From positions 1 to 36,038 of the forward strand of contig CAJXYE010000052.1 in NCBI GenBank assembly GCA_913063325.1: 36,038 bases of DNA. Reading direction: 5' to 3'. The notes beneath the pieces were generated by a model. It saw only the letters and a list, made by a program, of their open reading frames with translations. It searched no databases and was not told where the DNA came from. The DNA comes from an uncultured Colwellia sp. Lineage in GTDB: Bacteria; Pseudomonadota; Gammaproteobacteria; Enterobacterales; Alteromonadaceae. A program made the translations under genes and the position numbers. Below, piece by piece: positions 1 to 8,151 of the stretch (the stretch's first letter is position 1; each line of letters opens with the position of its first letter).

Positions 1-77
1 ATGTTTAAGTAATTTTGCTTGTTCTAAGCTCGCTAACATAACTCTAAGCTGATCAATTCATTAGTGTAATTGGTATA
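1..77. repeat. Right end of a dispersed ATACCAA-ended repeat, cut by the window edge
   Basis: Positions 1-77 align without gaps to 8343-8419, the right half of the complete element at 8152-8420. By my own count about two thirds of positions match, mostly in the first 50 bases (ATGTTTAA, TTGCTTGTT, TAAGCTC). Both copies end in AATTGGTAT at the same offset. The left end lies outside the window, so its length is unknown. No coding potential was seen. Confidence 0.65.
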
Positions 78-84
78 GACTATC

Positions 85-120
85 AACGAATACTACTCAC
101 ACAGTATAGCAGTATTCGTT
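85..120 (-). terminator. Hairpin downstream of the TonB receptor gene, possible terminator
   Basis: A perfect 10-bp stem, AACGAATACT at 85-94 and AGTATTCGTT at 111-120, encloses a 16-base loop. It lies 17 bases beyond the receptor stop codon. There is no T-run on the exit side, so it may stabilise the mRNA 3' end rather than terminate. Confidence 0.4.
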
Positions 121-136
121 AGACAGTAAATATTAA

Positions 137-2488
137 CTAAAAGTTATAATCTAGCTGTATGCCGTATATAGCTGGCTTGTCGATAAAGCCATAAAACGTA
201 TCAGTACCAAATGTACTTCCCGATAATGGATTATTACCGACATAAGTTAATACTTCTTCATTAGTCATGTTTTTACCAAACAAGGCGATATTCCAATTTT
301 CACTTTCAAGAGCAATACGCATATCCACCTTGTCGTAAGCCTCAACTTCATAAAGCGGGTTTAAGTTAACATCAACATTTTGTTTTGCTGAATGGTAAAG
401 CCCTAATGTAGTTCTGAAATATTCAAATCCTAAGAATGAAATATCAGTGAAGTAATCAAAACCAATACTTGCTGTGAACTTAGGGGTGTATTGCCCTGAT
501 TTGCCAGTGTAATCACACAGTTGGTTGCCGTCAGCGCCCATATCACCGTCAGGCACTTGTCTGCTATGACAGTTACCATTGGTGAAGTCTTTGTATTCAT
601 GATCTAAATAAGCCATACCATATTGCATTGATAAACCATCGAGGATTATCCAACGACCTTCAACTTCAACACCTTGCACAACTGTTTCTTTGGCATTACC
701 GACATTAAAGCCTAGTACGCCATCAAATTGACTAACTTGCAAGTTGTCGTATTCAGTACGATAAAATGATAAGTTTACTTCTAAGGTATCATCGAGCAAT
801 AAAGATTTTATCCCTAGTTCATAGGCGGTTGCCTCTTCTTCTTCAAACTCCCACGAATTGATGTTATTTGCTCGCGCATCAAAGCCACCCGCTTTAAAGC
901 CAGTGGTGGCAGAAGCATAAGCCATAATATCCTCATCAATTTTATAGCTTACATTAATAAGTGGCGTAAAAGAGGTTTCATTACGTTCACCTTGTAGATT
1001 GTGGCCTTCCGGTGAATAAGGACTCTGTTCGCTTTGAATACCAAATACAGCGTCAAATAAAGCAGGAGATGCTGGGTTTGTTGTAATATTGCCTGTACTT
1101 GCATCAGTAATGTTCATTACACGTGATGATGTTTTATCTTCACTGGTATAACGTGCACCTAGGGTTAGCGTTAACGCCTCATTAAAATGATAACGACCTT
1201 GGAAAAACGCTGAAAACATATCGGTGTCTAATTGATAATTACGACCCGCTGCTTCACCGTTAAGAGGAGCTAACGCACCACCAGAAATCAAACCTAAAAC
1301 GCTGTTTGTTGGGATTATGATGTTATCATCAAAGGAAAGTTCACTGGTTTGATAAAAAAGACCACCTAACCAATCAAACTTTTCCCCTAGAGGGGAAACG
1401 ACTCTAATTTCTTGACTGAACTGCTGATACTCTTCATCAATAAAGACTGAAAAAATAGGAGCGGCGGTATAATCACAATCACAAGTTTCAACAAAGTCGT
1501 ATGATACTAAACCTGATATTGTGGTCAGGGTGTAATCACCAAATTTGAAATTAGCGGTTAACGTGGCATTATTTAAGCTGTTGCTATTACTTTCTTCTGC
1601 GTCAGCTTGGCGTCCATAGTTTAATTCACTTTCAGCTATGGCGTTAGGGTGACCTAAAGCCCCTAAAATTTGACTGAATGTTGCGCTGGTCATAGGAGAG
1701 CCAGCAAGAGCAGGTTCATCTTTAATGACTTCTATTTGTCGACCAGTGCCATCAAAATCATCTTGCTCAATTTTGAACAAAAAGTTCATGTTTTCACTTG
1801 GCTCCCATAATAAACTCAAACGAATGGCACTTTCTTCACGGATTGTTTCATCACGGTTTTTAAATGTATTTTCAATATAACCATCTTCTGAATAATCTCT
1901 AAAGGCTAATCTAGCGGACAAGGTATCCATTAACTCACCAGATACCATACCGGTAAATTCAGTGGCCCCATTGGTAGGTTGATACTGTACACCTAGATGG
2001 ATTTCTGTATCTTCTGTTGGTGTAGCTGAGGACAAGTTCAACGCACCTGCAACCGAGTTTTTACCAAACATAATTGATTGTGGTCCTTTTAGAACCTCAA
2101 TCCTTTCTAAATCAAGAAATGGCATACGAAGTAATTGTTGGCGACCGTAATGTACACCATCGATATATTGTCCAACGGATTGCTCAAATCCTTGATTATT
2201 GCCCGTACCAATACCGCGAATAAACATTTGAGTACTAATACCTGTTTCGGTCATATGTAAATTGGGAACGGAATATTGCAAATCATCAATTTTATCAATG
2301 CTCTTTTCTTTTATATCTTCAGCACTCAGCACGTTCATTGATATCGGTGTTTCTTGCGCATTCTCCGACCTTTTTTGTGCGGTCACTTGGATCACTTCCA
2401 GTGTTACTTGCTCTTGCGCCGTTGCAGCATTAATAGCCAAAGCACAGGCACTCAAGGTGAATATGCTTTTTATTGCCTTATTTCTCAT
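137..2488 (-). CDS. TonB-dependent outer-membrane receptor
   Basis: A 783-residue TonB-dependent receptor that would import an unknown ligand across the outer membrane using TonB/ExbBD energy. A signal peptide with cleavage after AINAATA is followed by a Ton-box-like stretch (LEVIQVTAQK). A plug domain covers about residues 45-155 (IRGIGTGNNQGF; RIEVLKGPQS), and a beta-barrel runs to the C-terminal aromatic residue in LDYNF, as in outer-membrane barrels. The length is typical, with no sign of truncation. The ligand cannot be told from sequence: the VTAQKR start and barrel style fit the broad marine group annotated as siderophore, sugar or lipid receptors. It is transcribed divergently from an AraC-family gene, with paired direct repeats in between, which suggests that regulator controls it. 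A GAGTGAG ribosome site precedes the ATG. Confidence 0.95.
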   Translation of the reverse strand: MRNKAIKSIFTLSACALAINAATAQEQVTLEVIQVTAQKRSENAQETPISMNVLSAEDIKEKSIDKIDDLQYSVPNLHMTETGISTQMFIRGIGTGNNQGFEQSVGQYIDGVHYGRQQLLRMPFLDLERIEVLKGPQSIMFGKNSVAGALNLSSATPTEDTEIHLGVQYQPTNGATEFTGMVSGELMDTLSARLAFRDYSEDGYIENTFKNRDETIREESAIRLSLLWEPSENMNFLFKIEQDDFDGTGRQIEVIKDEPALAGSPMTSATFSQILGALGHPNAIAESELNYGRQADAEESNSNSLNNATLTANFKFGDYTLTTISGLVSYDFVETCDCDYTAAPIFSVFIDEEYQQFSQEIRVVSPLGEKFDWLGGLFYQTSELSFDDNIIIPTNSVLGLISGGALAPLNGEAAGRNYQLDTDMFSAFFQGRYHFNEALTLTLGARYTSEDKTSSRVMNITDASTGNITTNPASPALFDAVFGIQSEQSPYSPEGHNLQGERNETSFTPLINVSYKIDEDIMAYASATTGFKAGGFDARANNINSWEFEEEEATAYELGIKSLLLDDTLEVNLSFYRTEYDNLQVSQFDGVLGFNVGNAKETVVQGVEVEGRWIILDGLSMQYGMAYLDHEYKDFTNGNCHSRQVPDGDMGADGNQLCDYTGKSGQYTPKFTASIGFDYFTDISFLGFEYFRTTLGLYHSAKQNVDVNLNPLYEVEAYDKVDMRIALESENWNIALFGKNMTNEEVLTYVGNNPLSGSTFGTDTFYGFIDKPAIYGIQLDYNF

Positions 2489-2550
2489 GTTATCTCACTC
2501 TATTATTATAATTATTTATCATCGTTAGCTTGAATAATATAAAGAGGAGT

Positions 2551-2580
2551 TATAGTGAAAATAAGGTGATAAACGGTCAA
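2551..2580 (-). promoter_or_regulatory. Putative promoter of the TonB receptor gene
   Basis: On the minus strand TTGACC (2575-2580) lies 18 bases upstream of ACTATA (2551-2556). The -35-like hexamer is the end of the receptor-proximal 17-bp direct repeat, the position expected for an AraC-type activator contacting RNA polymerase. The -10 match is only fair, so the start site is uncertain. Confidence 0.45.
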
Positions 2581-2601
2581 CTTTAGGTGAAAAACGGTCA
2601 A
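2564..2601. promoter_or_regulatory. Two 17-bp direct repeats with 21-bp period, likely AraC-type operator
   Basis: AGGTGATAAACGGTCAA at 2564-2580 recurs as AGGTGAAAAACGGTCAA at 2585-2601, with a single mismatch. The 21-bp period is two helical turns, so both half-sites face the same side of the DNA. AraC-family activators commonly bind such direct repeats, and this pair lies between an AraC-family gene and a divergent TonB receptor. Confidence 0.65.
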
Positions 2602-2645
2602 TCTGTGGTTAACTGGTGCTAAATAACGAAAAGAGAAATAAAGAT

Positions 2646-3680
2646 ATGCTTCAACAAAATAGTTTGCCTGCTAATTTTATCGGTCAAGTATTTGCGCATA
2701 AACTTAACTTTATTTCGACCACACTATCTAACCGCGGTATCGATTTATCGCATTTATTAAAAGGCACTGATATTGAACCAGACGGATTAAATGACCTTGA
2801 ATATAAAATTAATAAGGAACAAATAGTTTCTTTTTATCGAAATATCTTAGCTTTGGAAATACCCGAAGTGAGTTTATTGCTGGGTGCGTCAATAAAGCCT
2901 AAAGATTACGGCTTATATGGTTGTACGTTATTATGCTGTAAAGACCTACGTTCATTGCTGGAGTTTTCTCTGCGCTACCATAACTTGGTTACCAAGACGG
3001 TTAATATGTCATTACATGTTGAAGACAAGTTTAATCAATCGTGTATTCGTTTTGAAGATCTGCTGTTAACCACTGACTTAACCGAATTTAATATAGAGCT
3101 ACAGTGCGCCATTGTTTTGTCTTTAGTTAGAGATTTTTTAGACTGTGAAAATTTTGCTTTTGATGTTTTAAGGTTTAGCTTTGATAAACCACCATTTCAT
3201 CAAGGTTATGAAGACTTTTTTGGTTGCCCAATTAGTTATGGACATCAGTACAGTGAATTTGTCTTCAGTGACGATAAATGGTCATTAAATACCCCTAAAA
3301 GTAATCCTTTTGCAATGCCGTTATTGCTTAGTCAATGTGACTTGGTATTAGATTCAGTACAGACAAAGAATGAATTTTTGACCTTTATCAATCAATGGGT
3401 ATCTGAAAATATGCACAAGGAGCTGTGTGCTGAAAATTTAGCGAGTGATTTATATCTTACACCTAGAACACTGCGAAGGAAGTTATCTGATCAGGGCACT
3501 AGTTTTAGATACATAGTAAAAGAGTTACGCTGTAGTGCAGCTAAAAAATTAATAACAGAAACTCAATTGTCCATTGAAGATATTGGTTATTCCATTGGCT
3601 TTAATGATGCTTCAAATTTTAGAGCGGCTTTTAAAAAGTGGACAGGACAAACCCCATCAACTCTTAGGCAAATTAGTTAA
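2646..3680 (+). CDS. AraC-family transcriptional regulator with arabinose-binding-like N-domain
   Basis: A DNA-binding regulator of 344 residues counted from the ATG at 2646. The reading frame opens at a GTG at 2616, but that codon has no ribosome site and lies close to the operator repeats, so the ATG with purine-rich AAAGAGAAA upstream is preferred. The N-terminal two thirds resemble the AraC_binding_2/Arabinose_bd sensor domain of the OruR/ArgR-like group (GLYGCTLLCCKDLRSLLEF). The last 85 or so residues form the double helix-turn-helix (LYLTPRTLRRKLSDQGTSF; IGYSIGFNDASNFRAAFKKW). It is divergent from the TonB receptor and probably senses a ligand linked to it. The effector is unknown. Confidence 0.93.
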   Translation: MLQQNSLPANFIGQVFAHKLNFISTTLSNRGIDLSHLLKGTDIEPDGLNDLEYKINKEQIVSFYRNILALEIPEVSLLLGASIKPKDYGLYGCTLLCCKDLRSLLEFSLRYHNLVTKTVNMSLHVEDKFNQSCIRFEDLLLTTDLTEFNIELQCAIVLSLVRDFLDCENFAFDVLRFSFDKPPFHQGYEDFFGCPISYGHQYSEFVFSDDKWSLNTPKSNPFAMPLLLSQCDLVLDSVQTKNEFLTFINQWVSENMHKELCAENLASDLYLTPRTLRRKLSDQGTSFRYIVKELRCSAAKKLITETQLSIEDIGYSIGFNDASNFRAAFKKWTGQTPSTLRQIS

Positions 3681-3801
3681 ATAATAATATGGCATGGTTA
3701 GTTAATTATTGAAGGATTTTGTTGCTTAACGGTAACAAATCTTAGTATGGTAAGTTTGATACGATAGGCCATTCAAAATGATAAAACCTAAGGAGTTAGT
3801 G

Positions 3802-4062
3802 ATGCCGACAACAAAACATAAACGAAAAGCTTCAGCTCATTCTAAAGCTAAAACAGTAAAAAATGTCCATTCAGCTGGGTTGATATCATCACACCCAAAA
3901 GCTTTTGTATTGAGTGGTTGGTTTTTTGTTGCCTTAGGCATATATCTTTTGGCGTTTGAATCTCAAAACAATGCCATGTTTGGCGTTGCCATGCTGTCTC
4001 TTATTGTAGGTATGATAACAACGATTTATGCAAACTTTGCGATACCAAAGAAAAAGAAATGA
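3802..4062 (+). CDS. Small two-helix membrane protein, function unknown
   Basis: An 86-residue protein from the ATG at 3802. An in-frame ATG lies 24 bases upstream, but AAGGAG at 3790-3795 is ideally placed for 3802. A basic N-terminus rich in Lys, His and Ser (TTKHKRKASAHSKAKTVK) precedes two hydrophobic segments, about residues 34-50 and 57-77, and a lysine-rich tail (PKKKK). Both charged ends would be expected to stay in the cytoplasm. I recognise no named family. It stands alone, with about 280 bases to the next gene, and has no obvious terminator. Confidence 0.7.
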   Translation: MPTTKHKRKASAHSKAKTVKNVHSAGLISSHPKAFVLSGWFFVALGIYLLAFESQNNAMFGVAMLSLIVGMITTIYANFAIPKKKK

Positions 4063-4344
4063 TCTAGTCAAAACACTCAAATATAATTGATTCAAAGTAG
4101 CAGTTTAACATCGTATGTTAACTAAACCTTAAAGTTAGTCCTAAAATGACACTGTCAAATGATGTAATTCTAATCGTCTAATTTATAACATAAAAGTGCA
4201 TATTTTAAGCAATATGGACTGATTCTGTATGATGTTGATATTTGTTACATAAATTAAGGTAATAATCGCGCTAAACAGTAGCATTCTTCTTCACTTTAGA
4301 TTAAATTTGCCCCTTAAATTTACTACAGTTAACAAGAGCGCCTT

Positions 4345-4575
4345 ATGTTAGAAAATACTCTCCCTCAACTCGAACAACTGATTGAAGACATCATTGCAAA
4401 AAACAACCAACTTAAAAGCCAAGTTTTAGAACTTGAGCAGCAAAAAACAGCGCTGCTTGATGAAAATGAAACTTTGCAACTTGAAGCACTTGACGGTGAA
4501 GAAAAGCAAAAGCAAACCAATAGTGTATTAACTAGCCTTCTAGGTAAATTACAAAGTGTAGAAGAGGTTAATTAA
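4345..4575 (+). CDS. TIGR02449-like coiled-coil protein, ZapA operon partner
   Basis: A 76-residue, almost wholly coiled-coil protein (LEQLIEDIIAKNNQLKSQV; LELEQQKTALLDENETLQLE) with heptad-spaced Leu and Ile. Its size, composition and position directly before zapA match the TIGR02449 family, a small conserved gammaproteobacterial protein of unproven function encoded upstream of zapA. It resembles ZapB in length and character but should not be equated with it. The stop codon overlaps the zapA start by one base (TAATG), so the two are probably translationally coupled. The 282 bases upstream (4063-4344) hold no gene. They contain a short hairpin at 4105-4121 and presumably the operon promoter. 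Confidence 0.8.
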   Translation: MLENTLPQLEQLIEDIIAKNNQLKSQVLELEQQKTALLDENETLQLEALDGEEKQKQTNSVLTSLLGKLQSVEEVN

Positions 4576-4871
4576 TGATTGATGAAGACTCTAAAGGTAT
4601 CAGCATCGAAATTATGGGCAAGCAACATCAGTTTACTTGCTCAGCTGAACAAGCAGAGGATTTACATCAAGCAGCTAACAGCCTGGCTGTTATGTGTGAT
4701 GATATTAAGAAACAAAAGGGCGCAGTGAATAGCGAACGTGCTCTATTGGTTGCCTCAATTAATTTAAGTTATTCACTATTAATGGCAAATAATAAGATTA
4801 AACATTCACAACACAGTCAAGATGCTTTGATTTCCACATTAAAAAGCGCCTTATATCAATCGGATCAATAA
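4575..4871 (+). CDS. zapA: Cell division protein ZapA
   Basis: A 98-residue ZapA homologue, a cytoplasmic protein that cross-links FtsZ protofilaments and stabilises the Z ring. The N-terminal globular part (ISIEIMGKQHQFTCSAEQ, then DLHQAANSLAVMCDDIK) has the usual pattern, followed by the conserved LLVASINLSYSLL helix and a C-terminal coiled-coil helix for dimerisation and tetramerisation. The length is normal. It is coupled by one base to the coiled-coil gene upstream and followed after 99 bases by minC. In many gammaproteobacteria the 6S RNA gene and a 5-formyltetrahydrofolate cyclo-ligase gene follow zapA; neither fits here. The placement joins a Z-ring stabiliser to the Min inhibitor system. 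Confidence 0.93.
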   Translation: MIDEDSKGISIEIMGKQHQFTCSAEQAEDLHQAANSLAVMCDDIKKQKGAVNSERALLVASINLSYSLLMANNKIKHSQHSQDALISTLKSALYQSDQ

Positions 4872-4970
4872 TTAATTTTTCAGTATTACCGTTATTTGTT
4901 TACATGACAGTAGTACTGATGATTAGATGTCCAGATACATTGAGTTGTCTTATTTAGGAAAACCTTCTTT

Positions 4971-5690
4971 ATGGCTGATGCCAGTATTGAGTTTAAAGGG
5001 TCAAGCTTTACCCTGTCAGTTTTGCATTTAAAAACGTTAGTACTAGCGGATATTCGTAATGATTTGGCAAAAAAAGTAGCGCAAGCACCCGACTTTTTTT
5101 ATCTAGTTCCTATTGTTGTTAATATTGAAAAAATAGCATCGTCGGTGGATTATCAAGCGATAAAGGTATTGATTGAAGAATTCAATTTTACTTTTGTTGG
5201 CTTCACTGGTGCTGTCTCTAAAGAACAGCGTAAGCTTATTCGAGAGCTTGGTTTTTCTTTCGTCAATACAACTAAGGTTGAAACCTCACAAAAAATCGCT
5301 ATTGCGGAAGAAGCCTTAGTAAAAGAAGCTGAAAAAACTGCGGCTATAGCGTTGAGCAAACTATACACTGACAAAGTCCATCGAGGGCAGATCCGATCTG
5401 GTCAGCAAGTCTATGCGAAAGATCAAAATTTAGTGGTTATTGGCTCGGTATCAGCAGGCGCGGAAGTTATTGCTGATGGTAATATTCATGTTTATGGATC
5501 GTTACGTGGTAGAGCAATTGCAGGCGCAAAAGGGCACCATAAAGCGCAAATATATTGCCAAAAACTTGAGGCTGAATTAGTCTCTATTAATGGTAATTAT
5601 TGGCTGAGTGAGTCAATGGAGCAACACTGGAGCTCTCCTGTCTATATTCATTTGAATGACAACGAACTCACGTCATCAAAACTCATTTAA
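4971..5690 (+). CDS. minC: Septum site-determining protein MinC
   Basis: A 239-residue MinC that inhibits FtsZ polymerisation and, bound to MinD at the membrane, keeps division away from the poles. The N-terminal domain (residues 1-105, starting [17 protein letters not shown]) targets FtsZ. The C-terminal beta-helix starts near residue 140 and carries the conserved RSGQQVYA at 142-149, then [20 protein letters not shown] and [14 protein letters not shown], the MinD-binding and dimerisation surface. The linker is long and Ala/Glu-rich ([16 protein letters not shown]). minD follows after 28 bases, with minE next, the usual minCDE order. Confidence 0.97.
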   Translation: MADASIEFKGSSFTLSVLHLKTLVLADIRNDLAKKVAQAPDFFYLVPIVVNIEKIASSVDYQAIKVLIEEFNFTFVGFTGAVSKEQRKLIRELGFSFVNTTKVETSQKIAIAEEALVKEAEKTAAIALSKLYTDKVHRGQIRSGQQVYAKDQNLVVIGSVSAGAEVIADGNIHVYGSLRGRAIAGAKGHHKAQIYCQKLEAELVSINGNYWLSESMEQHWSSPVYIHLNDNELTSSKLI

Positions 5691-5718
5691 TTTCTAACTT
5701 ATTAAGGATATTCGGTCT

Positions 5719-6528
5719 ATGGCACGAGTTATTGTTGTTACATCAGGTAAAGGCGGTGTTGGTAAAACCACATCAAGCGCTGCAATTGGTCTTGGTTTAG
5801 CATTAAAAGGTAATAAAGTCGTTTTAATTGATTTTGATATTGGCTTACGAAATCTTGATTTGATCATGGGTTGTGAACGCCGTGTTGTTTATGATTTTGT
5901 CAATGTGATCAATGGTGAAGCGACGTTAAATCAAGCGTTAATTAAAGATAAACGCGTCAGTAGTTTATCTATATTACCTGCTTCGCAAACACGTGATAAA
6001 GACGCGTTAAATAAAGAAAATGTCGGTAAAGTGTTAGAAGACCTTGGTAAAATCTATGACTTTATTGTATGTGATTCACCAGCCGGTATTGAAGCGGGTG
6101 CAATGATGGCACTATATTACGCTGATGAAGCGATTGTAACTACAAACCCAGAAGTCTCGTCGGTTCGTGATTCTGATCGAATCTTAGGTATGCTAGCAAG
6201 TCGCTCACGCAGAGCAGAGCTTGGTTTAGAGCCAATAAAAGAACATTTATTACTGACACGTTATTCACCTAAACGCGTTGAAGAAGGTGAAATGCTCAGT
6301 GTTGAAGATGTTGAAGATATTCTTTCAATACCTCTGTTAGGTGTTATTCCTGAATCACAAGCAGTGCTCAAGGCATCTAATGCTGGTGAGCCTGTGATTT
6401 TAGATACGATGAGTGATGCAGGAAAAGCATACCAAGATGTCGTTGATCGTCTTTTAGGTGAAACAATTGATTTTAGGTTTTTAGTTGCTGAGAAAAAAGG
6501 CATATTCAGTCGTATGTTTGGAGGATAA
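5719..6528 (+). CDS. minD: Septum site-determining ATPase MinD
   Basis: A 269-residue MinD, a ParA/MinD-type ATPase that dimerises on ATP, binds the membrane and carries MinC. The deviant Walker A motif is at residues 10-18 (GKGGVGKTT, signature Lys11 and Lys16). The switch region VLIDFDIGLRNLDLIMG and the Walker B-like FIVCDSPAGIE follow. The C-terminal amphipathic membrane-targeting helix is intact (EKKGIFSRMFGG). AAGGAT serves as ribosome site. minE starts two bases after the stop codon, implying one transcript and coupled translation. Confidence 0.98.
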   Translation: MARVIVVTSGKGGVGKTTSSAAIGLGLALKGNKVVLIDFDIGLRNLDLIMGCERRVVYDFVNVINGEATLNQALIKDKRVSSLSILPASQTRDKDALNKENVGKVLEDLGKIYDFIVCDSPAGIEAGAMMALYYADEAIVTTNPEVSSVRDSDRILGMLASRSRRAELGLEPIKEHLLLTRYSPKRVEEGEMLSVEDVEDILSIPLLGVIPESQAVLKASNAGEPVILDTMSDAGKAYQDVVDRLLGETIDFRFLVAEKKGIFSRMFGG

Positions 6529-6529
6529 C

Positions 6530-6808
6530 ATGGCACTATTAGATTATTTTACTCGTAAAAAAGAAAAACAAGTAACAACAGCTTCAAAGGCCAAAGAACG
6601 TCTGCAAATTATTGTTGCCCATGAAAGAAACAGTCGAAATAAACAGCCAGATTATTTACCGCAACTTACTCAAGATATACTTCAAGTTTTGAGAAAGTAC
6701 ATTAAAGTCTCTGATGAAAGTTTCTCGATCAACCTTGATAAAAAAGAGGGTGATTTAAACGTGCTAGAGTTAAATATTGAATTGCATGATGAGAACAACA
6801 GTAACTAA
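6530..6808 (+). CDS. minE: Cell division topological specificity factor MinE
   Basis: A 92-residue MinE that stimulates MinD ATPase activity and drives pole-to-pole oscillation. The ATG at 6530 is chosen because GGAGGA (6520-6525) lies five bases upstream; a longer reading in the same frame would run back into minD. The N-terminal membrane-binding stretch (MALLDYFTRKK), the anti-MinCD helix (ASKAKERLQIIVAHERNSR) and the C-terminal topological specificity domain (DYLPQLTQDILQVLRKYI) are all present. The length is normal for the family. Confidence 0.97.
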   Translation: MALLDYFTRKKEKQVTTASKAKERLQIIVAHERNSRNKQPDYLPQLTQDILQVLRKYIKVSDESFSINLDKKEGDLNVLELNIELHDENNSN

Positions 6809-6886
6809 TTTTTATTTACCGAAATTTAACTGTTATTCGACTATATTGCTATCATGATTATTTGTGATTTATTGGAGTATTTCTAA

Positions 6887-7345
6887 GTGAAGTGTATTGA
6901 TCTTTTTGTAGAGAATTGGGCAACTAATCACACTATGATCCCGATTGAAAAGCAGGATATTAGCGCACTTGAATCTAATTTAAATGCTTTTTTACCTAAT
7001 TCATATAAATACTTAATATCTACCTATGGCTTGGTCCATACGCCTAATGTATTAAGTAAGATTTGTGATTTAAATGTCGAAATATCTGAGGTGCAAGATT
7101 TCTTAAGTTTAGATGACGTATTTTCACTATCAAAGCTTTATGAAATGAGTGGTATGCCTAAAGGTCATGTTTTATTTGCTTCTGATTGTAAAGGAAACAT
7201 GTTTTGTTTCAAACTTAGCGATTGTGAGACTGAGCAAATAGATATACCGGTATGGTTTTATAATCATGGCTTATGCACAGTAGATAAAGTATCTGACTCT
7301 TTTGGTGAATGGTTAGCTCAATTTAATGCACTTGAAGAGTGTTAG
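6887..7345 (+). CDS. SMI1/KNR4 (SUKH) domain protein
   Basis: A 152-residue protein starting at GTG, with GGAG nine bases upstream. The pattern fits the SUKH/SMI1-KNR4 fold: an acidic N-terminal helix (ISALESNLNAFLPNSYKYLI, then STYG), a central VLFASDCKGNMFCFKLSD strand-turn-strand and a C-terminal WFYNHG...SFGEWLAQF. The 'lP..yk.li..yG' signature is characteristic. In polymorphic toxin loci such proteins act as immunity factors, but orphan copies are common and some have other roles. No toxin gene is visible within the window. A second small gene of unknown function follows after 36 bases and may be in the same operon. The fold assignment is fairly sure; the role is not. Confidence 0.75.
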   Translation: MKCIDLFVENWATNHTMIPIEKQDISALESNLNAFLPNSYKYLISTYGLVHTPNVLSKICDLNVEISEVQDFLSLDDVFSLSKLYEMSGMPKGHVLFASDCKGNMFCFKLSDCETEQIDIPVWFYNHGLCTVDKVSDSFGEWLAQFNALEEC

Positions 7346-7381
7346 TCGTTGAATGCTTGTAATAAGCACTAAGAGAAGCAG

Positions 7382-7714
7382 ATGAATATTTCTAATAGTG
7401 AAGCTGAAATCAGCTTCCGCTTTCTTGATTTAGATAAGTTCCAGGCCTACTCGTTAGTTCGTGAGATTGTCGACTCTAGCTATGAAGAGCAGATAGAAAG
7501 TCAACGCTATATTGCTAAAGTACCGTTAACACAACAAAATTTCGAAGAGATAAATGATTATTACGTGCGTCAAAGAATTGAAGTTCAAGCATGTGATATT
7601 TTCGTTTCAGCAAATTCCACATCAAACATTGGCGTTGTTGAAATACCAGCCATAGTGAACCGAATGCTCAAACACATTGACTGCAAATTAACTTTTTATT
7701 TTACTCTTGTGTGA
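7382..7714 (+). CDS. Small protein of unknown function, possibly DUF4279-like
   Basis: A 110-residue soluble protein without signal peptide or membrane segment. Predicted by eye, it alternates strand, helix, strand, helix, strand (AEISFRFLDL; FQAYSLVREIVDSS; YIAKVPL; NFEEINDYYVRQR; CKLTFYFTLV). The ending, a helix carrying IPAIVNRMLKHID then a final hydrophobic strand, is reminiscent of DUF4279 and other immunity-like families, but this is weak. It sits 36 bases after the SUKH gene, with purine-rich AAGAGAAG upstream of its ATG, suggesting co-expression. A short AAACT/AGTTT hairpin with a T-run follows the stop. Confidence 0.65.
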   Translation: MNISNSEAEISFRFLDLDKFQAYSLVREIVDSSYEEQIESQRYIAKVPLTQQNFEEINDYYVRQRIEVQACDIFVSANSTSNIGVVEIPAIVNRMLKHIDCKLTFYFTLV

Positions 7715-7812
7715 AACTTTCAGTTTTTTAATTTGTCATTATTACTCGTTGAACTCGAGAAAATCGTCTGTATAGCGTATGCTAGCGACCATTCAATTTT
7801 TTGTTGTAGTTT

Positions 7813-8106
7813 ATGTCCGACATTAAAGTAAAAAATTTACCTGTTGCTGAAATCACTTGTGCTAACTGTGAGGCATGCTGCTGTAGTTTAGAAGTAATGC
7901 TTCTTAGTGAGACAGGAGTACCTGATAGGCATGTGTATGTTGATAGACATGGTAAAGAGTCAATGTTGCGATTTGATGATGGTTGGTGCTCAGCGTTAGA
8001 TAGAGATACCCTAATGTGCACGATTTACGATAACAGACCTTGGGTATGTCGAATATTTGAGATGGGTTCGAATGAGTGTATAGAAGAAAGAGCTGAGAAA
8101 ATGTAG
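7813..8106 (+). CDS. YkgJ-family cysteine-cluster protein
   Basis: A 97-residue protein with the hallmark of the YkgJ/CxxCxxCC family: CANCEACCC near residues 16-24, then WCSALD, MCTIYDNRPWVCRIFE and a last NEC. These eight or so cysteines are thought to bind zinc or an iron-sulfur cluster, and no biochemical function is established. The length suits the short members of the family. No strong ribosome site is visible before the ATG. The longer relative YcgN lies near minCDE in some gammaproteobacteria, but this protein is too short to be called YcgN. Confidence 0.85.
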   Translation: MSDIKVKNLPVAEITCANCEACCCSLEVMLLSETGVPDRHVYVDRHGKESMLRFDDGWCSALDRDTLMCTIYDNRPWVCRIFEMGSNECIEERAEKM

Positions 8107-8151
8107 CGCTCTCTTCAAAACATGATTGCCCTATACCCGAGCATCTTCAAG

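Noticed and set aside
4872..4970. Search for 6S RNA (ssrS) after zapA
   Set aside because: The gap is only 99 bases, about half a 6S RNA, and does not show the long irregular helix.
7782..8021. 79-residue minus-strand frame over the YkgJ-like gene
   Set aside because: The plus strand carries the clear cysteine signature; the antisense frame has no recognisable domain.
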